Assembly (NCBI GenBank): GCA_903835185.1
Contig: CAILLX010000016.1
Location: 62,001-126,000 of the forward strand
Source: an uncultured bacterium
Lineage (GTDB): Bacteria > Cyanobacteriota > Vampirovibrionia > Obscuribacterales > Obscuribacteraceae
Direction of reading: 5' to 3'
Length of the DNA stretch: 64,000 bases
In this document: piece after piece, positions 42,258 to 52,062 of the stretch
How the letters are laid out: the number at the start of each line of letters is the position of its first letter
Position numbering within the stretch: the first letter of the stretch is position 1
Notes under the pieces: generated by a model
Databases searched by the model: none
What the model saw: the letters and a program-made list of their open reading frames with translations, nothing else
Told to the model about the DNA's origin: nothing
Position numbers and translations under genes: made by a program

Positions 42258-43715
42258 ATGAACTGGATGAGAACGCTGGTGTCTGCTGTTGTAGTAGCGG
42301 GGTGCCTTTTTGCCAGCTTCTCTGTTGCAGCTTCTGCGCAGGATCAGATAGAAGCAGGCAGGTCCAAATCGCTAATGCTCTACCAGCAGGCTATTCAGGC
42401 TTATAAAAATGGTGATTTAATCACTGCGATAAACCTTTGCAACGCTGCAGTCGCTGCTGACAACCAAAACAAATATGCCTATCTTTTGATGGCCCAGGCT
42501 CAGGGTGACAATGGTGATAACTACAATGCCCAGAGCAACTTTCGTGCCGCGCTGACGCTTGATTACAACTTCCTCGACTGTCGCAATTCTTACGGCCAAT
42601 ACTATTTGAAGCGCGGTGAGCTTCAGGATGCTCAGCATGAATTTGAAGAGTGTGTGAGGATCAACCCCAGATATCCGTTTGCTCATCATCATTTAGGTGA
42701 AGTGCTACAGCGCAGGGGTGATCTCGGGCGTGCTATTGAAGAGTTTGATACTGCATGCCAGCTCAAGCCAGACTATTGGCAAGCTCAGCGGGATCTTGGT
42801 CTGGCGGTTTTTGAACGTGCACGCGGCGGCGACCTTTCTGATGCTCAGCAGAAGCTTGAGACCGCGTCCAGGCTTGTACCAAATAATCCGCTAGTTCACT
42901 ATTATCTTGGTGAAATCTACTGTGCTGCCGGAAAGCTTGATGATGCTGAGTCGGAGTTTCGCCGGGCTATTATGTATGATCCAAGATTTGCAGCAGCACA
43001 TTGGGAACTAGGCAAGCTGCGCTACTTGCGTGGCGATCTTGACCGTTGTCTAGCCGAGATGAAAGAATCTGCCAAGATTAACCCGCTTTATGCTGAGAAG
43101 GCAGGCTATCCGCAAGCTGACCTCATAAAGAATAAGTCCACAACAGCCACCTGCTACGAGTTTAAGGGGATGCTGGTTGATGCTATTGATGTCTGGAGGG
43201 ATTACCTGCCGTTTGTACCAAGCAACAAAGAGACCCAGAAGCATATCCAGCAGCTGGAAAGAGAAGCGCGCAAGCGTTCTGCCGGTAAGCTCAAAGCACT
43301 CACGTATGATCCTGCTCAGGTACAAGCGTTGGTGGTGAAAGGGATTGCTCAGTATGATAATGGCGATATTGATGGAGCCAAGTCGACTTTCCAGCACGCT
43401 CTGGAACTTAATCCGCAAAGTTTTGAAGCTAACCAGAACTTTGGCTATTGCATGGAAGCTGAAGGTGATCTCAACCAGGCGATGGCTAAGTATCAGGCGG
43501 CAGCGATGATTCTGCCCAAATTCGACGGCGCCCTCTACAATATGGCTTATCTGCTTGAAAAAATGAATCTGCCTGCGGAAGCTGGCTTAATGTATCAGAA
43601 ATTTCACGAGTTGTCCGGGCGCTATCCTTACGATCCCAAACACATAGTGTCCTTGCAGCAAGAAGATGCTCGTGAACGAGCACGCCAGGAGCTCATTCGT
43701 AAGCGGGGTTATTAG
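42258..43715 (+). CDS. Secreted TPR-repeat protein
   Basis: Protein of 485 residues with a signal peptide (TLVSAVVVAGCLFASFSVAA, then SAQ). From about residue 35 to the end it consists of TPR units (LMLYQQAIQAYKNGDLITAI, FLDCRNSYGQYYLKRGELQD, FAHHHLGEVLQRRGDLGRAI, ...), at least ten of them. There are no other domains. It is probably a periplasmic or exported protein-interaction scaffold. Partner and role are unknown; related exported TPR proteins occur at 56192 and 1312 in this window. Confidence 0.8.
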   Translation: MNWMRTLVSAVVVAGCLFASFSVAASAQDQIEAGRSKSLMLYQQAIQAYKNGDLITAINLCNAAVAADNQNKYAYLLMAQAQGDNGDNYNAQSNFRAALTLDYNFLDCRNSYGQYYLKRGELQDAQHEFEECVRINPRYPFAHHHLGEVLQRRGDLGRAIEEFDTACQLKPDYWQAQRDLGLAVFERARGGDLSDAQQKLETASRLVPNNPLVHYYLGEIYCAAGKLDDAESEFRRAIMYDPRFAAAHWELGKLRYLRGDLDRCLAEMKESAKINPLYAEKAGYPQADLIKNKSTTATCYEFKGMLVDAIDVWRDYLPFVPSNKETQKHIQQLEREARKRSAGKLKALTYDPAQVQALVVKGIAQYDNGDIDGAKSTFQHALELNPQSFEANQNFGYCMEAEGDLNQAMAKYQAAAMILPKFDGALYNMAYLLEKMNLPAEAGLMYQKFHELSGRYPYDPKHIVSLQQEDARERARQELIRKRGY

Positions 43716-43769
43716 GTTCTCAACTTGTTTGGACATTCAAGCTAAACTGGTATCCTGTAGTCAAAGAAA

Positions 43770-44663
43770 ATGAGCAGTACAGTGTCAAAGAAAATATCAA
43801 CACTTACATTCCAGAAGTATAAGCAGGAAGGACGAAAGATTGTCTGTCTGACAGCTTATGACTATTCCACAGCCAAAATATTAGACAAGACTGGAGTTGA
43901 CATTATCTTAGTTGGCGACAGCCTGGCCATGGTTGCTCTCGGGCACCCGACAACACATGCTGTGACAATGGATGAGATGATTCATCACACCAGAGCTGTG
44001 ACACGTGGTGTTAGTAGAGCATTTGTGGTAGCAGATCTTCCTTTTATGAGCTATCAGGTTGATCTTAAGGAGGCGATCAGCAATGCTGGTCGTTTTATCA
44101 AGGAAGCTGCTGCTGAGGCTGTTAAGCTAGAAGGTGCCACTGAGCTTAACCTTGAGACAGTGCGTCGGCTGGTTGATATGGGGATTCCTGTCATGGGGCA
44201 TCTTGGCTTTACGCCGCAATCCATTCATGCACTGGGCGGTACTCGCGTGCAAGGGCGTACAGCAGAGCAAGCTGCTAAGCTGATTCAGGATGCAGAAGCG
44301 TTAGAGCAGGCTGGTGCTTTTAGCATTGTGCTTGAGATGGTACCTAGCATGGTGGCACAACTGATAAGTGAGCAGTTGACCATTCCGACAGTCGGTATTG
44401 GAGCCGGCAAATTTTGCGATGGACAGATTCTTGTCACAGATGATCTGCTCGGCAAATATACCGATTTCTTGCCACGTTTTGTCCGCCGTTACGCTAATCT
44501 CTCCGAAGTTTGCAGTCAGGCGGTTGAAGCTTATGCGACAGATGTTAGACAGTCATGTTTTCCTTGTGAAGACGAGTCGTTTACATTCCCGCCTGATGAA
44601 GAAGCGGCGCTCAGGTCGCTTATGGACATCACTTTTATCAGTAAGGGTGAATTGAGCTGTTGA
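43770..44663 (+). CDS. panB: Ketopantoate hydroxymethyltransferase
   Basis: First step of pantothenate synthesis: adds a hydroxymethyl group to 2-oxoisovalerate using methylene-tetrahydrofolate. Protein of 297 residues. Signature segments: KIVCLTAYDYSTAKILDKTG, ILVGDSLAMVALGHPTTHAV, TMDEMIHHTRAVTRG, VVADLPFMSYQ, VMGHLGFTPQSIHALGG and TVGIGAGKFCDGQILVTDDL. Normal domain content with a slightly long C-terminal tail. Other pan genes are not in the window. It converges with the zinc-ribbon gene 4 bp away. Confidence 0.96.
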   Translation: MSSTVSKKISTLTFQKYKQEGRKIVCLTAYDYSTAKILDKTGVDIILVGDSLAMVALGHPTTHAVTMDEMIHHTRAVTRGVSRAFVVADLPFMSYQVDLKEAISNAGRFIKEAAAEAVKLEGATELNLETVRRLVDMGIPVMGHLGFTPQSIHALGGTRVQGRTAEQAAKLIQDAEALEQAGAFSIVLEMVPSMVAQLISEQLTIPTVGIGAGKFCDGQILVTDDLLGKYTDFLPRFVRRYANLSEVCSQAVEAYATDVRQSCFPCEDESFTFPPDEEAALRSLMDITFISKGELSC

Positions 44664-44667
44664 GCTG

Positions 44668-44910
44668 TCAGTGGCAAGATCCGCAGCAATGAGAGCTGCA
44701 CGAACCACATCCTGACTTGCGTTTGCTACTGCTGGGTTGGCTGTGTCCGCTTTCTGCGCTGGTCCCTGCGGACATGATATTGGCGCTCCAGATTCTAATC
44801 GCCTTGCTGCTTCCGCAGTGAGAACAATCAGGGTCAAAACTTTCTATCATTGATCTTTCAATGGTGAAGAGCTTCTGGCAATCCTGGCAACGATAGTCGT
44901 ATTGTGGCAT
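44668..44910 (-). CDS. FmdB-type zinc-ribbon protein with Cys-rich tail
   Basis: Protein of 80 residues. The first 40 match the FmdB regulatory zinc-ribbon family: MPQYDYRCQDCQKLFTIERS and DPDCSHCGSSKAIRIWS, with two CxxC pairs. A Ser/Lys linker leads to a C-terminal GCGSCSSHCCGSCH, adding five Cys and two His that could bind a further metal ion. Members of the family are small and poorly characterised. It faces panB tail to tail. Confidence 0.8.
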   Translation of the reverse strand: MPQYDYRCQDCQKLFTIERSMIESFDPDCSHCGSSKAIRIWSANIMSAGTSAESGHSQPSSSKRKSGCGSCSSHCCGSCH

Positions 44911-44991
44911 TTGTTTCCTGCGCTTATAGCTAGACAGAAGTAAGTATAGTACCTGCCCTCTGGTGTAACGGCTAGACTGCTTATTGATTCC

Positions 44992-46236
44992 TTAATGCTG
45001 GTTGCCTGTGGTGCTTGGAGCCAGCTTTATGCTGCCAGCCGGTGTGGTGCTCCGCTCTGGAGCTGCCGGGGTAGCTGATCGTACTTTATCATCTTTATCG
45101 ATCTTGACGTTTAGTTTGCCTTGCAGCCATGCTGTTACGTCGTTTACAGTGACAAGTGCCATCAGAGTAAGTAATGCAACGACTCCCCACTTCATTATTT
45201 CAGCATTGGGTTTCGCTGGTAGCGGCTTGCCCCGCAACGCTTCCAGTACAAAACAGATTACATGCCAGCCGTCAAGGACAGGAAACGGCATGATGTTGAT
45301 AATGGCAATATCCATGCTGATCATGATGGTAAACAAGAAAAGCTGAGTCCAATCCTGTTGGGCAATATCAGCACCAATTTTAATGACAGCAAAGATGCCG
45401 TGTAGGTCTTGAATGCCAAGTGAAGGCGCTCCTTTTTCACCAGCTCCGCCGCTAAAGATGCCGGAGAAAAGCTGCCCTAAAGCTTCGAGCATGTTAGAAG
45501 TAAGTGTGCACAAGCGTACTGTGGCAAGACCTACAACATGAGTAAAGCTGCCTTCGACCTTCTCCCACTTGGCTCGCCCTTTAGAGATTAGAGCCATTCC
45601 CACTTTGCCTTGCTTATTAGTTGTGACAGTAATTGTCACTGGGCTGCCTGCACGCATAAGCTGGAGATTAATCGCCTGAGCCTTGTGGCTGGTGAGGATG
45701 TGTACTGCATCATCAGGGCTCAACACTTTCTGTCCGGCTATGGCATAAATCTGATCTCCAGCCCGTACGCCTGCAGATGCAGCTATAGGATTGCTTTTAA
45801 TCAATGCGTGGACAACTGTTGGCTGTACCGGCTGTCCTAGAGTAAAGAACATGATGACCATGATGACGAATGCTGACAGGGCGTTGAAAGAGACTCCTGC
45901 CGAGGCTACACAGATACGTTGCCAGATTGGAAATTTCCGCAACGGTTTCAGTGGTACACCGAGATCTTCTTCAAGTGCTGATTCGTCGCCGAGTTCGGGA
46001 ATAGCTACATAGCCGCCGAGCAGCAAAGCATGAAAGCGAAATTCAGTACCCCAGCGTCTACCGAGTACCCAGTATGGTCCAGCAAAAGGCAGACCGAAGC
46101 CGAATACTGGGGTCTGGAAGCCGAATAACCTGGCAACCAGATAATGTCCGCATTCATGAACTATGATGATCATGCTGAGTATCCCCAACATGACAAGTAT
46201 TGCTAGACCATAACCAACTATCTGCACAAATCCCAC
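44992..46236 (-). CDS. Site-2 zinc protease (M50, RseP-like)
   Basis: Membrane-embedded metalloprotease that cleaves membrane proteins inside the bilayer, 414 residues. TM1 carries the zinc motif MIIIVHECGHYLVARLFGFQ (HExxH). A PDZ domain lies at about 150-225 (GVRAGDQIYAIAGQKVLSPD). The later TM with the third ligand is NIMPFPVLDGWHVICFVLEA. A final TM (WGVVALLTLMALVTVNDVTA) leads to a Pro/Thr-rich tail. RseP relatives act in envelope-stress or sigma-factor release; no anti-sigma gene is adjacent, so the substrate is unknown. Confidence 0.9.
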   Translation of the reverse strand: MGFVQIVGYGLAILVMLGILSMIIIVHECGHYLVARLFGFQTPVFGFGLPFAGPYWVLGRRWGTEFRFHALLLGGYVAIPELGDESALEEDLGVPLKPLRKFPIWQRICVASAGVSFNALSAFVIMVIMFFTLGQPVQPTVVHALIKSNPIAASAGVRAGDQIYAIAGQKVLSPDDAVHILTSHKAQAINLQLMRAGSPVTITVTTNKQGKVGMALISKGRAKWEKVEGSFTHVVGLATVRLCTLTSNMLEALGQLFSGIFSGGAGEKGAPSLGIQDLHGIFAVIKIGADIAQQDWTQLFLFTIMISMDIAIINIMPFPVLDGWHVICFVLEALRGKPLPAKPNAEIMKWGVVALLTLMALVTVNDVTAWLQGKLNVKIDKDDKVRSATPAAPERSTTPAGSIKLAPSTTGNQH

Positions 46237-46358
46237 TGCTTGAACTTCCTCTCATTCTTTTAAGCGACTTACCAAACTAAACAGATGCAACTTTCCCTGC
46301 CGGACATGGATGATGCAGGAAGGAGCGCAGCTTAATCCTGTTTGGACCAGAGCGCTAA

Positions 46359-47813
46359 TCACAAATAATCCAAAGATACATCCTTATAATAATACGTAAG
46401 GATCTGCGCTGCATTATACCCGTTTTCCGCCAGTGTCTTAGCTCCCCATTGCGATAAGCCAAGACCGTGTCCGGCCCCACGTCCGGCGATTAAGTAAGAC
46501 TCATGATTACAGCCGAGATTAAAATTGGTACTGGGAAGGTTGAGGAGGCGGCGTACCTCTTCTCCGCTCAAAAGTTTTGTCTGCGTGCTGCCGACTACAA
46601 TGACGTTGCGGGTCCTGGCAGAATGTCCGCGTGAGATAACAAACATTGCCAGCAGGTTGCCTAAATTGTAGCCGGACTTCTGGAAACTCTCTTCAAGAGC
46701 TTGGACTGAAATTATTTGAGACCATGTGAACAATGGTGATTTGTCGTCGTAGTCTGGAACTGATTTTAAGTATGGTAGTGATCGTCCGGGCTGCTGCTGC
46801 GGCGACTCAGTGAAACCACCACTGGTGCTATGGAAAAAAGCTGCAATTATTTGTCCGTTATGTTTTAAGACCAGTCCATCAGTCTCAGCTACAGCCTGGT
46901 TGCTGGCGCGGCTTTCTGTCGCTACACCGGGGTAGACCTGATCTTCTGTTGTGGACTTGAGGTCATAGCCGTCAGAGGCATGCTTGCCCAGGTTGGCCAT
47001 TGCATAGCTGCGCGCAGCTACAGCTTGTGCTTTGAGAGCTTCGAGCGGCCAGGTGCTCGGCATCTCTGCTGGTACAACAGATAGCAAGTATTCTTCAATG
47101 TCAAGTATGTTAATGGCATTTATTCCACTACCGTTTGCTTGGTGACAGATAAGTATGCTGCCACGGTAAAGCTTGCCGTTTAAACCAAAGACAGTATCGG
47201 CTCCCAGCGGTTTCACTGTGTAACTCGCCTGGTGCCAAGAAGCGCGGTTGCGTTCGCTTTTAAACTGTCGGTCAGTTGTTCCAAGGTGCCAGACAACTCC
47301 TAGTTGATCGTCAGCTTGGAAGGTGAATCGGCTGTGTAATGGCGCTTGCGTCAAACAGGTATTGTCACTAGTGCTGATTAGTTGAGCACCGTCTGGGAGT
47401 TCGACAGTTATGCTGTGGGACCCAAGTACTAGAGCTATTCTTACTGCAGTGGGTTTATTCTCGTACACATTTTGTTGTGTTGCTGTTGCCGGAGAGCTGC
47501 CCGGGGGATCTTGCTGTTGACAGCAGACAGGCAGAAGAGTTGCTGACGCAAAAGTGCAGCAGAGCATAATGATGAGCAATGTGTGGGATGCTGACCGCCA
47601 CAGGTTGCTTCTTGTCTGCTGCGGCAGTGGGCTTAATTGTGGTTTCAATGGCAGGATAGCTGATTCGAGTAAAGAAGCTGCAGCCCAGCAGCTTGACTTG
47701 GGCGGTGCCGGCTTAGTGCTGGCTGTTTGGGACACAGTAACAGCTGCCAGAGCTGCTGCCAATTTAGCGAGGTCCGGCTTTCTGTAAGGCTGTGTCGATT
47801 CGCCTGTCACCAT
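46359..47813 (-). CDS. SpoIID/LytB-domain protein
   Basis: About 484 residues from the ATG at 47813 (MVTGESTQPYRKPD); the track's TTG start at 47858 has no ribosome-binding site. One TM segment lies near residue 95 (LLIIMLCCTFASATLLPVCC). The C-terminal SpoIID domain is clear: VVPAEMPSTWPLEALKAQAV, AARSYAMANLGKH, GQIIAAFFHSTSGGFTES and GRGAGHGLGLSQWGAKTLAE. SpoIID enzymes are lytic transglycosylases acting on denuded peptidoglycan, and relatives occur in non-sporulating bacteria including cyanobacteria. The low-complexity N-terminus has no known function. Confidence 0.85.
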   Translation of the reverse strand: MVTGESTQPYRKPDLAKLAAALAAVTVSQTASTKPAPPKSSCWAAASLLESAILPLKPQLSPLPQQTRSNLWRSASHTLLIIMLCCTFASATLLPVCCQQQDPPGSSPATATQQNVYENKPTAVRIALVLGSHSITVELPDGAQLISTSDNTCLTQAPLHSRFTFQADDQLGVVWHLGTTDRQFKSERNRASWHQASYTVKPLGADTVFGLNGKLYRGSILICHQANGSGINAINILDIEEYLLSVVPAEMPSTWPLEALKAQAVAARSYAMANLGKHASDGYDLKSTTEDQVYPGVATESRASNQAVAETDGLVLKHNGQIIAAFFHSTSGGFTESPQQQPGRSLPYLKSVPDYDDKSPLFTWSQIISVQALEESFQKSGYNLGNLLAMFVISRGHSARTRNVIVVGSTQTKLLSGEEVRRLLNLPSTNFNLGCNHESYLIAGRGAGHGLGLSQWGAKTLAENGYNAAQILTYYYKDVSLDYL

Positions 47814-47879
47814 CTCTTCATTATAGGCTGCCGGCAATGTAGAACAACCAGTTTTCAACTGCTAAGCTAACGTCTCTCC

Positions 47880-48761
47880 TTAGCCTCTAAGAGCTTCGGC
47901 ACCGCCAACAATTTCAAGCAGCTCTTGAGTGATGCTGGACTGGCGAGCTTTATTGTAAGAAAGTGTGAGCGCACTTATAAGGTCGCGGGCGTTGTTGGAG
48001 GCGTTAGTCATGGCGTTCATCCGTGCTGCCAGTTCGGATGCGGCAGAATCAAGGAGAACCTGGAACATGACATTTTCAATATACTTTGGAATTAGTTCGC
48101 GGCTGAGCACATTTTGTATGCTCGGCTCAAAGAGCATCTCTGGTTCTAACTGCTTGTGCTCCAGAGCTGCAGGCAGTCCTGCTGGTAGAAACTTTGTAGT
48201 AATAATGCTCGAGTGCAGTATAGAAATAAATTGAGTGCCTATGATCTCAACTGAGTCTAGTTTGCCGCTGACAAAAAGATCTACTATCTGATTTGCAATC
48301 AGCTTAGCTTCTTCAACTGTAGGGATGGCAGGTAGCAATGTATATGTCTTAATCTTTTCAACATGTGAATGTTTGAAAAAGGCAACTGCTTTTAGACCGA
48401 CCAGGATAAGATACGGTTTCACTCCGGCAGATTGGAGCTCAAGAAGGCGCTCTTGCACAGCTCGAAAGACATTGACGTTATACGATCCGCACAGACCGCG
48501 GTCAGACCCCAGGACAACTATGCCGGTGGCTTTGACTGGGCGCACCTGGAGCAGCGGCAAATCCTGCAGATCAATTGGGGCAGTATCGCGTATTACATTG
48601 CCGAGAAGTTTTACTATGTGTGAAGTAAACGGGCGGGCTGCTTGAACTCGCGCTTGAGCACGGCGTACCTTTGCTGCAGCAACCAGCCTCATGGCGCGAG
48701 TAATTTTTTGTGTTGCTTGAACACTCTTTATTCTGCTGCGTATTGCCTTGAGGTTTGCCAT
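47880..48761 (-). CDS. atpG: ATP synthase gamma subunit
   Basis: Central rotor shaft of F1, 293 residues. N-terminal ANLKAIRSRIKSVQATQKIT and C-terminal NARDLISALTLSYNKARQSS, then ITQELLEIVGGAEAL, are the conserved coiled-coil ends. VLGSDRGLCGSYNVN is the family motif. The roughly 30-residue regulatory insert of photosynthetic cyanobacterial gamma subunits is not evident at this length. It is the last gene of the operon; beta and epsilon are not present downstream, as in cyanobacteria where they form a second operon. Gene-symbol use differs between lineages (atpC in cyanobacteria). Confidence 0.95.
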   Translation of the reverse strand: MANLKAIRSRIKSVQATQKITRAMRLVAAAKVRRAQARVQAARPFTSHIVKLLGNVIRDTAPIDLQDLPLLQVRPVKATGIVVLGSDRGLCGSYNVNVFRAVQERLLELQSAGVKPYLILVGLKAVAFFKHSHVEKIKTYTLLPAIPTVEEAKLIANQIVDLFVSGKLDSVEIIGTQFISILHSSIITTKFLPAGLPAALEHKQLEPEMLFEPSIQNVLSRELIPKYIENVMFQVLLDSAASELAARMNAMTNASNNARDLISALTLSYNKARQSSITQELLEIVGGAEALRG

Positions 48762-48828
48762 TGCTAGTTCATCATTTCATGAAGGATAGTTTTGTGGGAG
48801 CTGTCTGTCATCTTGTGCCTGGGATTCT

Positions 48829-50352
48829 CTATGCTTTGAAAAAGTTGTCTCTAAATTTAACTATATGATCCTGCAGAGCCTGCTCCTCTTCTTTTGTCGG
48901 TTTGGTACCGCAGTTGAGTTTTGCTTCAATATCTCTTGCCTGGCTGGAAAGATATTTAAACCATTCACGTTTAAACCTTAGGATATCTTTGTTTTCAATC
49001 GTATCCATTAGCCCTGTGTTGGCAGCATAGATAATTGATACCTGGGCAGCCAGAGAGAGCGGTTGATACTGTGGCTGCTTGAGCACTTCTGTTAGCTTCT
49101 GACCACGGCGGATCTGATCTTGAGTTGCTTTGTCGAGATCTGAGGAAAATTGGGCAAATGCTTCCAGCTCACGGAATTGAGCAAGATCGAGGCGGAGCTT
49201 TCCTGCCACTGTTTTCATCGCCTTTGTTTGTGCGGCTCCACCCACCCGGGATACTGATATACCGGCATTGATTGCCGGTCTGACTCCGGCGTAAAACAGA
49301 TCTGTTTCGAGAAAAATCTGACCGTCTGTAATTGAGATTACGTTGGTTGGAATATATGCCGATACATCGCCTGCTTGGGTTTCAATTATAGGCAGTGCTG
49401 TGAGTGATCCTGCTCCAAGCTTGTCTGAAAGCTTGGCTGCGCGCTCTAACAGCCGGCTGTGCAGATAAAAGACATCTCCTGGATAAGCTTCACGTCCTGG
49501 CGGGCGGCGCAAAAGTAAACTCATAGCTCGATAGGCTTGAGCATGCTTGGAGAGGTCGTCATAAACGCAAAGAGCATGTTGTCCCTTGAACATGAAATAC
49601 TCGCCTATGGCAGCACCGGCATAAGGGGCAAGAAACTGCATAGCAGCAGAAGCGGTGGCTGGAGCATCTACTATAACTGTGTACTCCATAGCGCCGTGCT
49701 CTTCGAGTATTTTCATGATCCGCCCTATATTGGCTTCTTTCTGTCCGATAGCCACATAGATGCAGACAGGGCGATTGGGTTGGTCTTTCTGGTTGAGAAT
49801 GGTATCGATGGCTATAGCTGTCTTGCCTGTTTGGCGGTCGCCTATGATAAGTTCACGTTGCCCGCGTCCAATTGGGATCATTCCGTCTATAGAAGTGATC
49901 CCTGTCATGAGCGGCTCGCATACAGATTGCCGGCTGACAATCCCGGGTGCTTTAAATTCAATCGGGCGTGTTTGTGTTGTGTTCAGTGGTCCTTTGCCGT
50001 CGCGTGGTTGTCCAATTGGATCGACTACACGTCCAAGCAGCGCTTCACCCACCGGTGTCGAGGCTATCCTTCCTGTCGTCTTAACAGACATACCTTCGGC
50101 AATCTCTCGCCCTTCGCCTAAAATGACGACACCTACATTGTCTTCTTCAAGATTGAGCACCAGTCCCATTGTGCCGGCTCCGTCGTCAAATTCGAGGAGC
50201 TCTCCGGCCATGGCCTTTTCCATACCGTAAACACGAGCTATGCCGTCTCCCACAAGCAGAACGCTGCCTACGTCAGAGAGCTGCAGCTCTGCCTTATACT
50301 GCTCAAGCTGTGCTTTAAGTACTGATGTAATTTCGTCTGGTCTTATCGCCAT
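48829..50352 (-). CDS. atpA: ATP synthase alpha subunit
   Basis: Non-catalytic nucleotide-binding subunit of F1, 507 residues from the ATG at 50352 behind GGTGG. Walker [16 protein letters not shown]; the signature [37 protein letters not shown]; and the conserved [20 protein letters not shown] segment. Full length. The long plus-strand ORFs inside it are shadows. It lies 67 bp upstream of the gamma gene and 52 bp downstream of delta. Confidence 0.97.
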   Translation of the reverse strand: MAIRPDEITSVLKAQLEQYKAELQLSDVGSVLLVGDGIARVYGMEKAMAGELLEFDDGAGTMGLVLNLEEDNVGVVILGEGREIAEGMSVKTTGRIASTPVGEALLGRVVDPIGQPRDGKGPLNTTQTRPIEFKAPGIVSRQSVCEPLMTGITSIDGMIPIGRGQRELIIGDRQTGKTAIAIDTILNQKDQPNRPVCIYVAIGQKEANIGRIMKILEEHGAMEYTVIVDAPATASAAMQFLAPYAGAAIGEYFMFKGQHALCVYDDLSKHAQAYRAMSLLLRRPPGREAYPGDVFYLHSRLLERAAKLSDKLGAGSLTALPIIETQAGDVSAYIPTNVISITDGQIFLETDLFYAGVRPAINAGISVSRVGGAAQTKAMKTVAGKLRLDLAQFRELEAFAQFSSDLDKATQDQIRRGQKLTEVLKQPQYQPLSLAAQVSIIYAANTGLMDTIENKDILRFKREWFKYLSSQARDIEAKLNCGTKPTKEEEQALQDHIVKFRDNFFKA

Positions 50353-50404
50353 TTTCTTGTCCACCTTAGCTGAGTCGGCTCCGGCAGTCGGAGCCGGGAA
50401 AAAA

Positions 50405-50956
50405 CTATACAGAGCAGAGCGCTCGTTCGAGAACTTGCAGTTTTCCTTTCAGGCTGCCGTCCAATACCTGATCGCCTATACGCAATACCATACCGCCCAA
50501 AAGAGACTCGTCAACGGCGACAGCTAGCTCCAGCTTTTTGCCTAAACGGGCAATAAGTTTGCTCTTAATAACCTGCACAGCCTCTGGAGGAAGCGTATAG
50601 GCAGAAGTCAGAGTTGCTGTCACAATCTGTTTTTTTGTTTGCCACAGCTGTTTGTACTCTCTCTCGAGATGGCTTAGCAATTGAAGGCGTCGCTTATCGG
50701 CAAGAAGGTTGAGCAGGCGCAAAGTAAGCTCATTTATATGTCCGGCAAATAAATTGGACAAGAGATCTTTCTTCACACTGCTCGCAATAGCCGGATGATT
50801 GAGTATAGTGCTGAACTCAGGTACGCTTTCTACGACCTGGCTAATTAGTTGAAGGTCTGCCAATATAAAATCAGATACATCATCAGGAGCTTCTAAGGCC
50901 AATTCAAGGAGTGCTGCGGCGTATTTAGAAGCACTGCGTGCCAACTCAGTTTTCAT
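50405..50956 (-). CDS. atpH: ATP synthase delta subunit
   Basis: Peripheral-stalk connector between F1 and Fo, 183 residues from the ATG at 50956 ([20 protein letters not shown]). The track's earlier start lies in the b-subunit gene. Family features: N-terminal helical bundle ([20 protein letters not shown]) and C-terminal [20 protein letters not shown]. It overlaps the end of the b-subunit gene by 11 bp, which suggests translational coupling. Called atpD in cyanobacterial nomenclature. Confidence 0.93.
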   Translation of the reverse strand: MKTELARSASKYAAALLELALEAPDDVSDFILADLQLISQVVESVPEFSTILNHPAIASSVKKDLLSNLFAGHINELTLRLLNLLADKRRLQLLSHLEREYKQLWQTKKQIVTATLTSAYTLPPEAVQVIKSKLIARLGKKLELAVAVDESLLGGMVLRIGDQVLDGSLKGKLQVLERALCSV

Positions 50957-51455
50957 CGCTTCTGCCTGGGACCTCCAACTGGACAACAAATTGATCAAGA
51001 AGCCGACTTCTGGCACTGTCTGTAATGGCAGCCGGAAGTAATCTTTGAGTGAGCTGCACTGCTGCTGTCGCGGTTGCTGCTCTTAACTTAGATATTACTA
51101 GCTGGCGTTCGGCAGCTATCTCGAGATCAATCTTGGTGCCTGCCGCTGCTATCTCCTCTTGCGTTTCTGCATCCAGGCGCCCCTTCATCTCTCTTGACAC
51201 GCGCAATGCTTCGGATAAGATGTTGTCCATCTCAACTTCAGAGTTGGCTATCTTGCTCTTTTGTGCTTCGAGAAAAGCTTCACCTTCGGCACGGGCGCGG
51301 CTGGCATCTCCAAGAGCTGTGTTTATCTTATCCTGCCGGTCACAGAGTATGTTTGGCATATACTTTGCTACCAACCAGCACAGAAAACCGATGAGAACAA
51401 ACCAGTTGATCAGGTTGTTTTCAAAGAAGGAGAAAATTAGGTTGGAGTGTCCCAT
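50946..51455 (-). CDS. atpF: ATP synthase b subunit
   Basis: Peripheral stalk subunit of 169 residues: one N-terminal TM (LINWFVLIGFLCWLVAKYMP) followed by a long polar helix (INTALGDASRARAEGEAFLE) ending in LRAATATAAVQLTQRLLP. It is one of two b-type genes in the operon, next to a shorter b'. In photosynthetic organisms the two form a b/b' heterodimer, and the same is inferred here. Confidence 0.92.
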   Translation of the reverse strand: MGHSNLIFSFFENNLINWFVLIGFLCWLVAKYMPNILCDRQDKINTALGDASRARAEGEAFLEAQKSKIANSEVEMDNILSEALRVSREMKGRLDAETQEEIAAAGTKIDLEIAAERQLVISKLRAATATAAVQLTQRLLPAAITDSARSRLLDQFVVQLEVPGRSDEN

Positions 51456-51474
51456 AGTGTCAGATTAATATACT

Positions 51475-51951
51475 TTAGAGAGCATTTTTTAGAGTATGGC
51501 GTACTGTGTCGGCATCAAGATGAACAGCTACCGGCTCGCCAAGCAGTTTAGCTGTAATGTCGCGGACCAATGTTGTCTCCTCTTTGACAAGCTCTTCAAT
51601 CAAGCTGTCAGTTTCAGAGCTCATCTTTGCTTGGGCGAACTGCAGCTTCTCCTGTCCGACTACTTTGAGGCGGTTAAGCTCGACCGTGCGATAGCTGTTT
51701 GCTGATTCTAACGCTTCGTTGACTAAAGCTTGTGCTTCACCTTTAGTCTTTTGCAGCTGCAAGTGATAGGCTTCCAACACCTGCTCAGCATGCTCTCTGG
51801 CAGACCTTCCATCGTCAATGTCATTTCTGATCTTTGTGGCACGTTGCTTGAGAACACGCTCGACTGGCTTCAACATTATTTCGTTGAGCAGAGCTATGAA
51901 CACCAGGAAGCTGGCTATGAAAATGAAATAGGTCGCATTTAGTTCAAACAT
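51475..51951 (-). CDS. atpF': ATP synthase b' subunit
   Basis: Second b-type stalk subunit of 158 residues. N-terminal TM (ATYFIFIASFLVFIALLNEI) and the b'-like MLKPVERVLKQRATKIRNDI helix start. It is the first of the two b genes after subunit c, the position of b' (atpG) in cyanobacteria. It is 19 bp from atpF. The duplication is a strong lineage hint, although b' also occurs in other phyla such as alphaproteobacteria. Confidence 0.9.
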   Translation of the reverse strand: MFELNATYFIFIASFLVFIALLNEIMLKPVERVLKQRATKIRNDIDDGRSAREHAEQVLEAYHLQLQKTKGEAQALVNEALESANSYRTVELNRLKVVGQEKLQFAQAKMSSETDSLIEELVKEETTLVRDITAKLLGEPVAVHLDADTVRHTLKNAL

Positions 51952-52062
51952 TTTGATGCTGTTACTTTTCAGCTAGGAAGAAGCTTGCCAGTTAGCTGCC
52001 TGGCGTTGCTGTTCGTCCCGGCGTCAGGCAAGATCTCCGCAAAGTGAGTTCAGACACTGTCT

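Noticed and set aside
44935-44990. tRNA-like stretch (GTAACGGCTAGACTGC)
   Set aside because: It resembles a D-arm by chance; no acceptor stem, anticodon arm or T-arm can be folded.
49537-50121. 194-aa plus-strand ORF inside atpA
   Set aside because: Shadow of the minus-strand alpha-subunit gene; no ribosome-binding site and no family resemblance.
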